A DNA stretch of 64,000 nucleotides from NCBI RefSeq assembly GCF_900187115.1, contig NZ_LT906455.1:806001-870000 (forward strand), written 5' to 3'. Both the position numbers and the translations under genes were made by a program. This document shows, in pieces, positions 17,401 through 25,001 of this stretch (position 1 is its first letter; the number at the start of each line of letters is the position of its first letter). Under the pieces are notes generated by a model. It was not told the origin of the DNA. It made no database searches and was given only the letters and a program-made list of their open reading frames with translations. This stretch comes from Aliarcobacter butzleri. Its GTDB lineage: Bacteria > Campylobacterota > Campylobacteria > Campylobacterales > Arcobacteraceae.

Positions 17401-17553
17401 TGGATATGAAGTACTTACAATAATTTGAGGTGGTAAAACTCTTGGATATTGTTCAATTGGTAAATTGAACATAGCAATTATTCCCGTCAAAAATATTATA
17501 ATCGATAAAACACCAGCAAAAACTGGGTTTTTAATAAAAAATGAAGAAATCAT
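14425..17553 (-). CDS. RND efflux pump, inner-membrane transporter (HAE1/AcrB type)
   Basis: 1042 residues, the full AcrB/CmeB length, with twelve membrane segments and two large periplasmic loops. The proton-relay residues are visible: the Asp pair in GIVVDDAIIVIENIE (TM4) and the Lys in LAAKNAILIVEFA (TM10). It exports drugs, bile salts or dyes using the proton gradient, as a trimer with the adaptor and TolC proteins encoded just upstream. It starts 2 bases after the adaptor gene. The substrate range cannot be read from sequence. The closest named relatives are the Campylobacter CmeB and Arcobacter Are-type pumps. Confidence 0.93.
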   Translation of the reverse strand: MISSFFIKNPVFAGVLSIIIFLTGIIAMFNLPIEQYPRVLPPQIIVSTSYPGASADTIAKTVAAPLEEQINGAKNMLYMNSLAEDSGRLSINVFFEVGTNPDDAKIDVNNRVQAALAKMPEQVQRQGVVVGERSPSILQFIMLESPNKTFDSIYLSNYALLNLVESLKRVKGVGDAMIFGAKDYSIRIWMDPLKLSKYSLATTDVITAIKEQNNQYAAGKIAAEPIAQKQMYTYTIRTPQRFENPEQFGNIVIRANEDGSSLRLKDIATIELGANDYSVTTRLNNAPSIPIGIFLQSGANSLETADAIKKALEEASKTFPEDMTYSIPYDSTDFITASIHEVVKTFVEALILVILIIFLFLQSWRATIIPFIAVPVSIVGAFAGMYALGFSINLLTLFGLVLAIGIVVDDAIIVIENIERHMEEGKTPKEAAFIAMKEVTGALIAIILVLGAVFIPVAFMGGLSGEMYRQFAITIVISVVISGFVALTLTPALCVKVLKNKKHEPKGFFKWFNDSFAKATQGYSVIVKKSIRFSLISVLLYAGLLFISWDMFKSMKTGLLPDEDQGTIFVFGFNPPGYSMSKSLELSEEINKIIAEDPSVNNIITLAGYDFTTSAQRSHTVATIIKLKDWSKRPNPEQEAQALLAKFSKQLMGTSEGFSFAVVPPPIMGMSVTGGFDMYVQDRKGGTIEDLGKIVNQIVEKAKTRPELMGVRTALAANIPQFQIDVDTEKAKAKGVSLSDIYSTINATFGSYYVNDFSLYGRTYKVNLQAKDEFRNNVDDFQYVYVRSDKGELLPINSFINYKKVVGADIVERFNLFQAAKVSGQPAAGYSSGDSLRAIEEVANEVLPEGYTISWTGTAYQEKQIGGSSAQAFIFGIVFLFLILCALYERWLLPLSVVLAVPFAIFGAILATNIRSLDNNIYFQIGLLVLAGLAAKNAILIVEFAIQKQKEGIKLVDAALEAAKVRLRPIIMTSLAFTVGVMPLAISSGAGAASKHSIGTGVVGGMLTATFIAILFIPLFFVLISRLSGHKDDEVLTNKEEE

Positions 17554-17555
17554 AA

Positions 17556-18614
17556 TTATTTCTCTTTATTTACAATTTGAACTTTTGTATCTGGTCTTAA
17601 TTTTGCAAAATTACTAGTTACAATTTGTTCATTTGGTTTTAAACCACTTTTTATAACCATTCCTTCTTTTACTAAATCTCCAGTTACAACTGGTCTTGGT
17701 TTTGCTATATTATTTTCATCAACAACAAAAACAATAGTTGCTTGTACAGTTTTTAATACAGCATTTTCAGGAACAACAAAAACATCACCTAAAGATAGAT
17801 TTGAAATCTCTATTTTTGTAAAGTTACCCACTATTAATTCATTATTTGCATTTTCAAATTTTGCTCTTAAAAGTAGAGTATCAGTATTTGTATCTATTAC
17901 AGGAGCAATATAATCAATTTCTCCATTTTCATAAGTTTTACCATCTGTGATAAGTTTAATTTTTGCACTTTTATCTTTTATTTGAGAAAGATATTTATTC
18001 ATATCATCTTTTGGTAAAGAAAACTCAGCATGAATTGGATTTGTATTTGTAATAGTTACAAGTAAAGAATTATTTGAACTACTTCCAACTAAATCTCCAA
18101 TATCATGTTGTTTTATACCAACAATTCCATCAATAGGAGCTGTTACAGTTGTATAGTTTAGATTTATTTGTGCTTCATCTAATGCTGCTTTTGAACTTTC
18201 ATATTGGTATGTATAATCATCAAAAGATTGTGGACTAATTGATTTTGTAGCAATTAATGATTTAGCTCTTTCATAATCTTTTTTTGCTTTTGTATATTCA
18301 GCTTTTTTCATATTTAAATTTGCTAAATAAGTATCTGGCTCTATTTTATAAAGTAAAGTTCCTTTTTTTACAAAATCACCTTCTTTAAAATGTTTCTCTT
18401 TTAATATTCCAGAAACCCTTGCTATAACATCAACTTGTTCATAAGCTTTCAAAATAGTTGGATAAGTCTTATTTGTAGTATTATTTTGTTTTGTAATTGT
18501 AAATGTTTGAACAGGTAATCCTGGTGCTTCATTTGGTGCTTTTGCTTCATCTGCAATTAAACTATTAAATCCTAAAAAAAGGAAAGATATTGCAACTAAC
18601 GACTTTTTTATCAT
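17556..18614 (-). CDS. RND efflux pump, periplasmic adaptor (MFP)
   Basis: A 352-residue AcrA/CmeA-type adaptor. A signal peptide ends near residue 21 (NSLIA/DEAKA). No lipobox cysteine is present, so unlike AcrA it is probably not lipid-anchored. The paired lipoyl halves (VIARVSGILKEKHFKEGDFVKKGTLLYKI and APIDGIVGIKQHDIGDLVG) flank a short coiled coil (residues about 80-140), followed by a beta-barrel domain. It links the pump to the TolC channel. Its start overlaps the TolC stop by 4 bases. Confidence 0.92.
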   Translation of the reverse strand: MIKKSLVAISFLFLGFNSLIADEAKAPNEAPGLPVQTFTITKQNNTTNKTYPTILKAYEQVDVIARVSGILKEKHFKEGDFVKKGTLLYKIEPDTYLANLNMKKAEYTKAKKDYERAKSLIATKSISPQSFDDYTYQYESSKAALDEAQINLNYTTVTAPIDGIVGIKQHDIGDLVGSSSNNSLLVTITNTNPIHAEFSLPKDDMNKYLSQIKDKSAKIKLITDGKTYENGEIDYIAPVIDTNTDTLLLRAKFENANNELIVGNFTKIEISNLSLGDVFVVPENAVLKTVQATIVFVVDENNIAKPRPVVTGDLVKEGMVIKSGLKPNEQIVTSNFAKLRPDTKVQIVNKEK

Positions 18615-19852
18615 TTTATATACTCCTCTAATTTTTCACCACTTTGGTAAATCACGTTTGCTCTTTTTATTTCTATATCATTTAATGAAGCTCTATATCT
18701 GCTAAGAGCATCAAATTTTTCACTTAAACTTTGTAAAAAGGCAACATTATCAACTAAACCATTTTCATATTTTGATTTGATGATTGTATAAGCACTATCA
18801 GCTGCTTTTAAACTAGCTTCAGTTGAAGCTATTTTTGCTTTTGCTATTTCATAAGCTTTAAGTGATAGTTGTAAATCTACATTTGCTTTGTTTTTTTCAT
18901 ATTCTAAATTTAATTTTGAAGCTAAATACTCTTTGAATTTTGCTTCATATTTATATTTTGTTTCTCCAAATGAAAAAATATTCCATTTTAAGTTTGCACT
19001 TGCGATATTTTGATGATCTACATCATTTCCTAAATCATTATTAGCATGATTATACTCTTTATCATAATATGTAAAAGTATTATCTAAAGTGATTGTTGGT
19101 AAATAACCACTTTTTTCAGCTTTTGCATTACTTAAACTTGTTTGAGTATCATATTCTAAAGATTGAATATCAAATCTTGCACTTTCTTCTTTTACATCTT
19201 GAAGTTCATTTACATTTGAACCTGCTGTAATATCGACTTTAGTACCAGTTATATATTCTAAATTATGTAAAATTGTGATGATATTTAAATCAATTTCTTT
19301 CAGTTCAACTTTTGCAGCTTCGACATTTGAAATGATTTTTTGTACTTCATCTTCTGTTGTAGTTCCAGCTTTGAAGTATCTACTTAATCTTTCCATTTGA
19401 GCATCAAGTTGCTCGATTTCTTTTAATTTAGCATCTTTTTGTGCCATATATGATAAGTAGTTAAAATAGTAAGTTATAACAGTTAATGAAATATCGTTTT
19501 TTAAAGCATCAACAGATTTTTCGTTACTTTTTATAGATGATTCATAACTATCATAAATATCGTATTTTTTTCCACCATCATAAAGATTATAATTTACACT
19601 TCCATATACATTTCCTGATTTATGAGCAACATTTGGTCTTTCATCATCAGTTACTGAATATCCTGCACCTAGGTCTAATTTTGGTAAATAACCACCTTTT
19701 ACACTTCTATATTCATCTTTTAGTGCATCTAATTTTTGTTTAGATGATTCAACTAATCTATTTTGAATAGCTAAATTTACTAGCTCTTCTAAACTTTGTG
19801 AATATAAAAAAAGTGGTACAAAAAAAATAAATAATATCTTTTTCAAAAACAA
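18611..19852 (-). CDS. TolC-family outer-membrane efflux channel
   Basis: 413 residues, a signal peptide (1-18, ending FLYSQ) and the duplicated alpha-helical plus beta-strand repeats of TolC proteins. Examples are YLPKLDLGAGYSVTDDE and YLPTITLDNTFTYYDKEY at the start of each half. It forms the outer-membrane exit duct for the pump encoded downstream. First gene of the three-gene operon, with AAGGAG before the ATG. It is divergent from a MarR gene, and the 96-base gap contains a candidate MarR operator. Confidence 0.9.
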   Translation of the reverse strand: MFLKKILFIFFVPLFLYSQSLEELVNLAIQNRLVESSKQKLDALKDEYRSVKGGYLPKLDLGAGYSVTDDERPNVAHKSGNVYGSVNYNLYDGGKKYDIYDSYESSIKSNEKSVDALKNDISLTVITYYFNYLSYMAQKDAKLKEIEQLDAQMERLSRYFKAGTTTEDEVQKIISNVEAAKVELKEIDLNIITILHNLEYITGTKVDITAGSNVNELQDVKEESARFDIQSLEYDTQTSLSNAKAEKSGYLPTITLDNTFTYYDKEYNHANNDLGNDVDHQNIASANLKWNIFSFGETKYKYEAKFKEYLASKLNLEYEKNKANVDLQLSLKAYEIAKAKIASTEASLKAADSAYTIIKSKYENGLVDNVAFLQSLSEKFDALSRYRASLNDIEIKRANVIYQSGEKLEEYIK

Positions 19853-19899
19853 CTCCTTTTTTTAATGAAGAGAAATTTTATCTATTTTTTACTTAAATA

Positions 19900-19917
19900 T
19901 ATCTTGCTAGAAAGATA
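19900..19917. promoter_or_regulatory. Inverted repeat, candidate MarR operator
   Basis: TATCTT, GCTAGA, AAGATA forms an 18-bp inverted repeat midway between the divergent tolC-like and marR genes, overlapping the expected -35 position of the marR promoter. MarR proteins commonly bind such 16-20 bp inverted repeats in the gap next to their own gene. It is the best local candidate for control of the efflux operon. Confidence 0.55.
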
Positions 19918-19933
19918 CTTTTAATAATTGTTT

Positions 19934-19942
19934 TGCTACAAT
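19934..19942 (+). promoter_or_regulatory. Extended -10 of the MarR gene
   Basis: TGCTACAAT (TG-n-TACAAT) leaves 6 bases before ATG 19949. There is no ribosome site, so a leaderless message is predicted. Confidence 0.55.
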
Positions 19943-19948
19943 CCTTCT

Positions 19949-20431
19949 ATGAATAAACAATATATAGATGACTTTTATGAAAGATGTACTACAGATAAAA
20001 AGTGTGCGATATTCGCATTATCATTACCTTTATTTTTAATAAGTAAAGATTTAACAGTAAAATCAGAACAATTTTTAAAAACAGATTATGATTTATTACA
20101 TACAGATATTGATGTTTTAGCATCTTTATATTTTAAAGGAGAAAATTATACTTTATCTCCAACAGAATTATATGATGCCTTGATATTTTCTTCAGGTGGA
20201 ATGACAAAAGTTTTAAAAAAACTTCAAGATAGAGAACTTATAAAAAGAGATTCAGTAAAAAATGATAAAAGAAAGAATCTAGTTTGTTTAACACAAAAAG
20301 GAACAGAGTTGATAGAAGAAATTATGGATAATAAAGCTTCTATGATAGAAAAAACTTTTTCAGTTTTAGATAAAAAAGAAAAAGAAAATCTAAAAAGTAT
20401 CCTTTCGAAAGTTCTTTATTCTTTAAACTAA
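19949..20431 (+). CDS. MarR-family transcriptional regulator
   Basis: 160 residues from ATG 19949 (MNKQYIDDFYERC). A frame extension to a TTG at 19928 would run across the -10 box and is not used here. The winged helix covers about 70-140: LSPTELYDALIFSSGGMTKVLKKLQDRELIKRDSVKNDKRKNLVCLTQKG, including the D.R wing motif. Cysteines lie at positions 13 and 20 of the N-terminal region, so a redox role is conceivable. It is divergent from the RND operon and very likely controls it and itself through the 19900-19917 repeat. Confidence 0.85.
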   Translation: MNKQYIDDFYERCTTDKKCAIFALSLPLFLISKDLTVKSEQFLKTDYDLLHTDIDVLASLYFKGENYTLSPTELYDALIFSSGGMTKVLKKLQDRELIKRDSVKNDKRKNLVCLTQKGTELIEEIMDNKASMIEKTFSVLDKKEKENLKSILSKVLYSLN

Positions 20432-20511
20432 CATATTGTTTTATTTGATATAAATCATGTTTTAAATAAAAATAATAAACTATACTTTCTTTCATGTTAT
20501 AAAGGATTGAT

Positions 20512-20730
20512 ATGTTTGGTTGGTTTATAAAAAAGAAACAAAAAGCAAAAAGAAAAATAACTTATGTATGCAAACATTGTAAACTTAGTTGTGAAACTTG
20601 TGTTACGATGTTTTGTTATGCGTGTTATTCAAATTCTGGAAATCCCTGTCCTAGATGTGGAAAAACAAATCAAATGCAAGTAGAAGAAAAAATTTTAACA
20701 AAAGAGTATGTAACTCCTATAAAAAGTTAA
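20512..20730 (+). CDS. Small zinc-ribbon protein with four CXXC motifs
   Basis: 72 residues. After a basic N-terminus (IKKKQKAKRKI) come four CXXC pairs in about 35 residues: CKHC, CETC, CYAC and CPRC. They could hold two zinc ions or an iron-sulfur cluster. The function is unknown; nucleic-acid or protein binding is plausible. The ribosome site AAAGGA lies 5 bases before the ATG. It stands alone between the MarR gene and a convergent helix-turn-helix gene. I do not recognise a named family. Confidence 0.75.
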   Translation: MFGWFIKKKQKAKRKITYVCKHCKLSCETCVTMFCYACYSNSGNPCPRCGKTNQMQVEEKILTKEYVTPIKS

Positions 20731-20747
20731 AAGTAAGAAATAAATAT

Positions 20748-20936
20748 TTATTTTTTACTTTTAAATTGCTCTTCTAAAGCTTTTAATTCATCAACATTTT
20801 GTTGTATTTTTTTTACTACTTCTTCAAAAGCAAAACCTTTCATAACTATTTCATAAAGTTTTGGCTTTTCTTTTCTCCAATTTCTAAGAGTTACAGGAGT
20901 AACACCAATATATCCAGCCATATCTCTTTGAGTCAT
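20748..20936 (-). CDS. Small helix-turn-helix protein
   Basis: 62 residues. MTQRDMAGYIGVTPVTLRNWRKEKPKLYEIV is a helix-turn-helix of the kind found in small Cro-like or terminase-like proteins; the rest is a charged helix (residues 38-62). It could be a DNA-binding regulator, possibly of phage origin, but no other phage genes are nearby. It lies 12 bases downstream of a 39-residue open frame on the same strand, and the two may form one transcript. Confidence 0.7.
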   Translation of the reverse strand: MTQRDMAGYIGVTPVTLRNWRKEKPKLYEIVMKGFAFEEVVKKIQQNVDELKALEEQFKSKK

Positions 20937-20948
20937 AAAAATCTTTTT

Positions 20949-21068
20949 TTATAAAAGTAGATTTTTATCATATTCTTCATATAAATTTTCAATTTTTGAG
21001 GTAGATATTTTAATGATTATTTCATTATTTAAATTTTTATCATATTTTTCAAGAATACTATTTTTCAT
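20949..21068 (-). CDS. Possible 39-residue protein upstream of the HTH gene
   Basis: A short frame from ATG 21068 to TAA at 20949-20951 encodes MKNSILEKYDKNLNNEIII and ends KIENLYEEYDKNLLL. It is charged and helical, with a near-repeat of EKYDKN and EEYDKN. It ends 12 bases before the start of the helix-turn-helix gene on the same strand. No strong ribosome site. It may be a real small protein, a leader peptide, or the remnant of a larger gene. Confidence 0.35.
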   Translation of the reverse strand: MKNSILEKYDKNLNNEIIIKISTSKIENLYEEYDKNLLL

Positions 21069-21151
21069 TTAAATTCTTTTACATTTTATAAGATATTATA
21101 AATTAATATGATTTAATTCGCCTATTAAAACTAACAACATAAAGTATATTT

Positions 21152-22807
21152 GTGAAAAAAATTTTATTTTTATTACTTTTTACACTGTTCTGCTTTGCTA
21201 ATGAAATTAAAAGTATAGATTTAACTAAATTTGAATGGCAATATAAATGGGGTGATTCTCCTTTTGAAAATAATTTTCCTCTTTGGACAAATGATAAAGA
21301 AAATGACTCTTCTTGGCAAAAAATAGATTTCCCTAGTAATCCAGAAAATAGAAATAATCAAACAAATGTTTGGTATAGAGTAAAACTTCCTGATGTATTA
21401 CCAAATGAGCCTAATTTATACATAGTTAGTATTGATTTAATTACACAAGTTTATTTTGAAAATAGACAAATATATCATTTTGGAGAATTTGATAAAGAAG
21501 GAAAGGGCAAATATAAAGGTTGGCCTTGGCATTTAATAAAACTTCCAAATGATAGTGCAGGAAAATATCTCTATTTTAGAATATTTTCAGATTATGCAGA
21601 TATTGGGTTTTTTGGAGAGATAAAAATATCTTCAAAAGGTGATTTATATGAACAAATGTTACAGTTTGATATTCCAAAAATTATGGTTGGTTCTGTTTCT
21701 ATTTTTGTTTCAGTTCTATTTTTATTAACTTTTTTATCAAAATTTAAAAGATTAGAGTTATCAATTTTAGGGTTAATGTTTTTAACTCAAGGATTAAATG
21801 TACTTTTTTCAGCAAAAATACTTGAAATCTATTTTCATTATCCTCTTTTTAAACAATATATTTTAGCAATTGCATTTTTCTTTTTCCCTATTGGAATGGC
21901 TCTTTTTATCGATAAAACTATAAATCGAAATGTTCCTTTTAATCTTATAAAAAAAATTTGGCAAATACATTTAATATATCTAATTGGTGCAATTTTTGGT
22001 TCACTTTTAGGATTTTTTTCTCTTCCTTCTACTTATGAATATTTTGATATTTTTTACAATTTTATAACTCTTCCTATTTTGACTTTTTTTATGATTTATT
22101 TCTTTTTTAAAGGTAATAAAGAGACAAAAATTATTACCTTTAGTTTTTTTATAATCTCTATTTATTGGCTTTACTCTTCTTTAATTGCAGCTGCTCTTGT
22201 GCCTTGGGAGGAGTATCCAAGTGATGTTGCAGTATTTATTTGTTTGTTACTTTTATCTTATTCTATGGTAAATAAATTAAATTACACACAAGAGTTAGAA
22301 GATGCAAAAGAGGAATTAACTATTTTATCATCAACTGATTATTTAACTAAATTGAATAATCGTAAAAATATAGATTTAGCTTTAAAAATGAATGAAAATT
22401 TATATAAAAGATATAAAGAACCTTTTTCTGTAATTTTATTTGATTTAGATGATTTTAAAAAAGTTAATGATACTTATGGTCATTTAGTTGGAGATAAAAT
22501 TATTATTGAAATAGCAGATTTATTGCGAAAATATACAAGAGAATCTGACATTATAGGAAGATGGGGAGGCGAAGAGTTTATTATAATTTGTCTAAAAACA
22601 AATTTACAAGAGGCTTTAGTCGTTGCTTTAAATTTGAAAGAAAAAGTTTCATTACATAAGTTTGATAAAGTTGGAAATAAAACAGCAAGTTTTGGTGTAT
22701 CTACTTTTAAAGATAATGATACAATTACAGAACTTTTAACAAGAGCTGATGATGCAATGTATAAAGCTAAAACAAACGGAAAAAATAGAGTAGAAATGGA
22801 AGTTTAA
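21152..22807 (+). CDS. Membrane diguanylate cyclase with 7TM sensor
   Basis: 551 residues with a GTG start. A signal peptide is at 1-16, then an extracytoplasmic sensor domain (about 17-175, beta-rich, aromatic), about seven membrane segments (178-375) as in 7TM-DISM receptors, a short coiled coil and a GGDEF domain (about 393-551). The active site is GGEEF at 472-476. The inhibitory site RxxD is present as R463-E-S-D466, exactly five residues upstream, so product inhibition is expected. It makes c-di-GMP in response to an outside ligand, possibly a carbohydrate. Its 3' end overlaps xth by 4 bases. Confidence 0.9.
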   Translation: MKKILFLLLFTLFCFANEIKSIDLTKFEWQYKWGDSPFENNFPLWTNDKENDSSWQKIDFPSNPENRNNQTNVWYRVKLPDVLPNEPNLYIVSIDLITQVYFENRQIYHFGEFDKEGKGKYKGWPWHLIKLPNDSAGKYLYFRIFSDYADIGFFGEIKISSKGDLYEQMLQFDIPKIMVGSVSIFVSVLFLLTFLSKFKRLELSILGLMFLTQGLNVLFSAKILEIYFHYPLFKQYILAIAFFFFPIGMALFIDKTINRNVPFNLIKKIWQIHLIYLIGAIFGSLLGFFSLPSTYEYFDIFYNFITLPILTFFMIYFFFKGNKETKIITFSFFIISIYWLYSSLIAAALVPWEEYPSDVAVFICLLLLSYSMVNKLNYTQELEDAKEELTILSSTDYLTKLNNRKNIDLALKMNENLYKRYKEPFSVILFDLDDFKKVNDTYGHLVGDKIIIEIADLLRKYTRESDIIGRWGGEEFIIICLKTNLQEALVVALNLKEKVSLHKFDKVGNKTASFGVSTFKDNDTITELLTRADDAMYKAKTNGKNRVEMEV

Positions 22808-23592
22808 AGCTCCATTTCAAGACCGATTGGACAATGGTCACTTCCTTCTATATTATCTAAAATATAAGCATCTTTTACATAATCTTTTAAATCAGAACTA
22901 ACATAAAAGTAATCAATTCTCCAGCCAACATTATTTGCTCTGGCATTTGCTCTATAACTCCACCAAGAGTATTTATCTTTTATATCGCCATTTATAAGTC
23001 TAAAAGTATCGATATAACCATGAGATAAGAATTTTGTTATCCAATCTCTCTCCATTTGTAAAAATCCACTTGTATTTTCATTGGCTTTTGGTCTTGCAAT
23101 ATCAATTTCCGTATGAGCTGTATTAACATCGCCACAAACAATGATTGATTTTCCATCTTTTTTTAGATTTTCGCAATGATTTAAAAACCTATCATAAAAT
23201 TCCATTTTATAATCAAGTCTTTCTTGACTACTTTGTCCATTTGGGAAATATACATTAAAAAATGCGATATTTTTATCTGCTAAATTGAAATGAACTTCGT
23301 TGATTCTTCCTTCATCTAAAATATCTACACTTTCACAAATACTTTGAAAAGTAGGTTCAATATCAGAAAATAGGGCAGTTCCACTTCTTCCTTTGATTGC
23401 TGATGCACTTGCAAATAGAGTTTTGAACTCTTTTGAAAAGATAGTTTTTGGAATTTGGTCTTTCATTGATTTTGTTTCTTGAACACCAAGTAAATCAACT
23501 TCAATTTCATCTATCCATTTTAACGCATCTTTTTTATCAACTGCTCGTATTCCATTTACATTCCATGAAATAAATTTATATCTTTTTGCCAT
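22804..23592 (-). CDS. xth: Exodeoxyribonuclease III (AP endonuclease)
   Basis: 262 residues of the ExoIII/AP-endonuclease family. Motifs visible are FISWNVNGIRA (metal-binding Asn), LLGVQETKS (catalytic Glu), NVYFPNGQ, CGDVNTAHTEID (Asp/Asn pair), YSWWSYRANARANNVGWRIDY and the terminal EGSDHCPIG (catalytic Asp-His). It cuts DNA at abasic sites in base-excision repair and trims 3' ends. Full length with all catalytic residues. It shares one base with the downstream small secreted-protein gene, whose frame begins at 23840. Confidence 0.95.
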   Translation of the reverse strand: MAKRYKFISWNVNGIRAVDKKDALKWIDEIEVDLLGVQETKSMKDQIPKTIFSKEFKTLFASASAIKGRSGTALFSDIEPTFQSICESVDILDEGRINEVHFNLADKNIAFFNVYFPNGQSSQERLDYKMEFYDRFLNHCENLKKDGKSIIVCGDVNTAHTEIDIARPKANENTSGFLQMERDWITKFLSHGYIDTFRLINGDIKDKYSWWSYRANARANNVGWRIDYFYVSSDLKDYVKDAYILDNIEGSDHCPIGLEMEL

Positions 23593-23840
23593 TATTTAGA
23601 ATTTTCCTTTTTCTCTTCTTTTTTATCTTCTTTAATTAGATTTTGTGGTGCTTTAGGTGTTGTTGGTTTATTTATACCAATATTTTTGAAATCTTTATTT
23701 GATAAACTATTTTTTTCATCTATTAGATTTTCACTTTTTCCACCATGCATATCTATTTTTCCATTATCTTGAATCATATAATTATAATTTGCAAATAAAA
23801 TATTTGCAAAAAGTGTAGTAACTATTAGTAATATTTTCAT
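23592..23840 (-). CDS. Small secreted protein of unknown function
   Basis: 82 residues with a signal peptide (MKILLIVTTLFANILFA) and a hydrophilic mature part containing NYMIQDNGKIDMHGGKSENL and a Lys/Glu-rich tail (KEDKKEEKKENSK). No family recognised. It lies directly upstream of xth on the same strand (one-base overlap) and has AGGAGC before its ATG (minus strand). A periplasmic location is likely. The low-complexity tail says nothing about function. Confidence 0.65.
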   Translation of the reverse strand: MKILLIVTTLFANILFANYNYMIQDNGKIDMHGGKSENLIDEKNSLSNKDFKNIGINKPTTPKAPQNLIKEDKKEEKKENSK

Positions 23841-23938
23841 AAAAAGCTCCTATTTAAAAAAAATAATTATAACTATTTTTCAATAATAAAGGCTTTATTT
23901 GGTATTTTATGCATTATTTTTAAGATAGGATTTTTTTT

Positions 23939-24661
23939 ATGTTGGAGTTAGGTTTAGGAGTTATCACTTTTTTGACTTCTGTTATTGCAGCAGTTGTTGG
24001 AATTGGTGGTGGAATGATGCTTATTGCTATTTTGCCTTCATTTTTACCTGTAAATGCACTTATTCCAGTTCATGGATTAACACAAGTTTCAAGTAATCTT
24101 AGTCGAGCAATTTTTGGATATAAAGATGTGCAATATGAAGTAGTACCTAAATTTTTAATTGGTTCTATTTTAGGAATTGCTTTTTTTGTAGGAATATTAA
24201 ATTTTATTTCACTTGAATATGTACCACTATTTATTGGAGTTTATATATTACTTTCTCTTTGGAGTCAAAAGTTCAATGAAAAGATAAAAAGATATGAAAA
24301 CTACTATTTAGCAGGTTTTTTTCAAACAGGACTTTCGATGGTTGTTGGAGCTACTGGACCGCTTACAATGACACTTTTATTTAAAGATTATAATGATAAA
24401 GATAAAGTTGTAGCAACTGGAGCTGCTTTGATGAGTATAACTCATTTTTTAAAGGTAGTTGTATTTATATATTTTGGATTTGTATTTTTTGATTATATAT
24501 GGATTATTATATCTATGATTATTGGAGCAGTTGTTGGAAGTTTTGTTGGAACTAAACTAAGAAATATAATAGATGGTAAAAGATTTACTATTATATTAAA
24601 AATTTTACTTACTATTTTGGCATTAAACTTAATCATAGGAATATTACTAAAAAGTTTTTAG
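23939..24661 (+). CDS. TauE/SafE-family membrane transporter
   Basis: 240 residues, about seven or eight membrane segments. The N-terminal repeat contains GIGGGMMLIAILPSFLPVNALIPVHGLTQVSSNLSRA, typical of the TauE/SafE (DUF81) sulfite or sulfoacetate exporter family. The second repeat contains GATGPLTMTLLF. It probably exports a small sulfur-containing or organic anion; the substrate cannot be told. It is a single gene with a strong bidirectional terminator right after it. Confidence 0.85.
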   Translation: MLELGLGVITFLTSVIAAVVGIGGGMMLIAILPSFLPVNALIPVHGLTQVSSNLSRAIFGYKDVQYEVVPKFLIGSILGIAFFVGILNFISLEYVPLFIGVYILLSLWSQKFNEKIKRYENYYLAGFFQTGLSMVVGATGPLTMTLLFKDYNDKDKVVATGAALMSITHFLKVVVFIYFGFVFFDYIWIIISMIIGAVVGSFVGTKLRNIIDGKRFTIILKILLTILALNLIIGILLKSF

Positions 24662-24662
24662 A

Positions 24663-24693
24663 GATTTTTATTACTTTTAAAGTAATAAAAATC
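24663..24693. terminator. Bidirectional terminator
   Basis: GATTTTTATTACTTT, one T, then the exact reverse complement: a 15-bp perfect stem between two convergent genes. It carries its own A and T runs and so can work in both directions. Confidence 0.8.
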
Positions 24694-24701
24694 CACACTG
24701 T

Positions 24702-24998
24702 TTACTGAAATCTTGTTGTTTTATAACTAACTTTTAACTTATGCTTTGTAGTTCTTCCTTGAACTCTTTTTCTCCACATTTTAAAACTGCTTTTTTTTAG
24801 AAGATTTCTCATCATTTTTTTTAATTCATTTTCAGTGAAACCATAAAGTTCTTTTATAGTATCAAAAGATACTCTATCTTGCCACGCCATTTCTACAAGT
24901 CTATTTTGGTCAGTTTCACTAAAAGATAAATCGCTTTGTTTGTTTTTCTTTTTTTTATTTAAATTAAAATTTCTAGCACAATCTTTTTGAAAATACAT
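24702..24998 (-). CDS. TIGR03643/DUF2805 family protein
   Basis: 98 residues. The core DQNRLVEMAWQDRVSFDTIKELYGFTENELKKMMRNLLKKSSFKMWRKRVQGRTTKH matches a small conserved family (TIGR03643, DUF2805) of unknown function that looks like a helix-turn-helix followed by a basic tail. The N-terminal 20 residues (MYFQKDCARNFNLNKKKKN) are basic and less conserved. It lies 3 bases downstream of the lipocalin gene on the same strand, so both are probably co-transcribed. Confidence 0.8.
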   Translation of the reverse strand: MYFQKDCARNFNLNKKKKNKQSDLSFSETDQNRLVEMAWQDRVSFDTIKELYGFTENELKKMMRNLLKKSSFKMWRKRVQGRTTKHKLKVSYKTTRFQ

Positions 24999-25001
24999 AA
25001 A

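Noticed and set aside
20748-21068. Prophage remnant
   Set aside because: Only a small HTH and a 39-residue frame; no integrase, structural gene or attachment repeat nearby.
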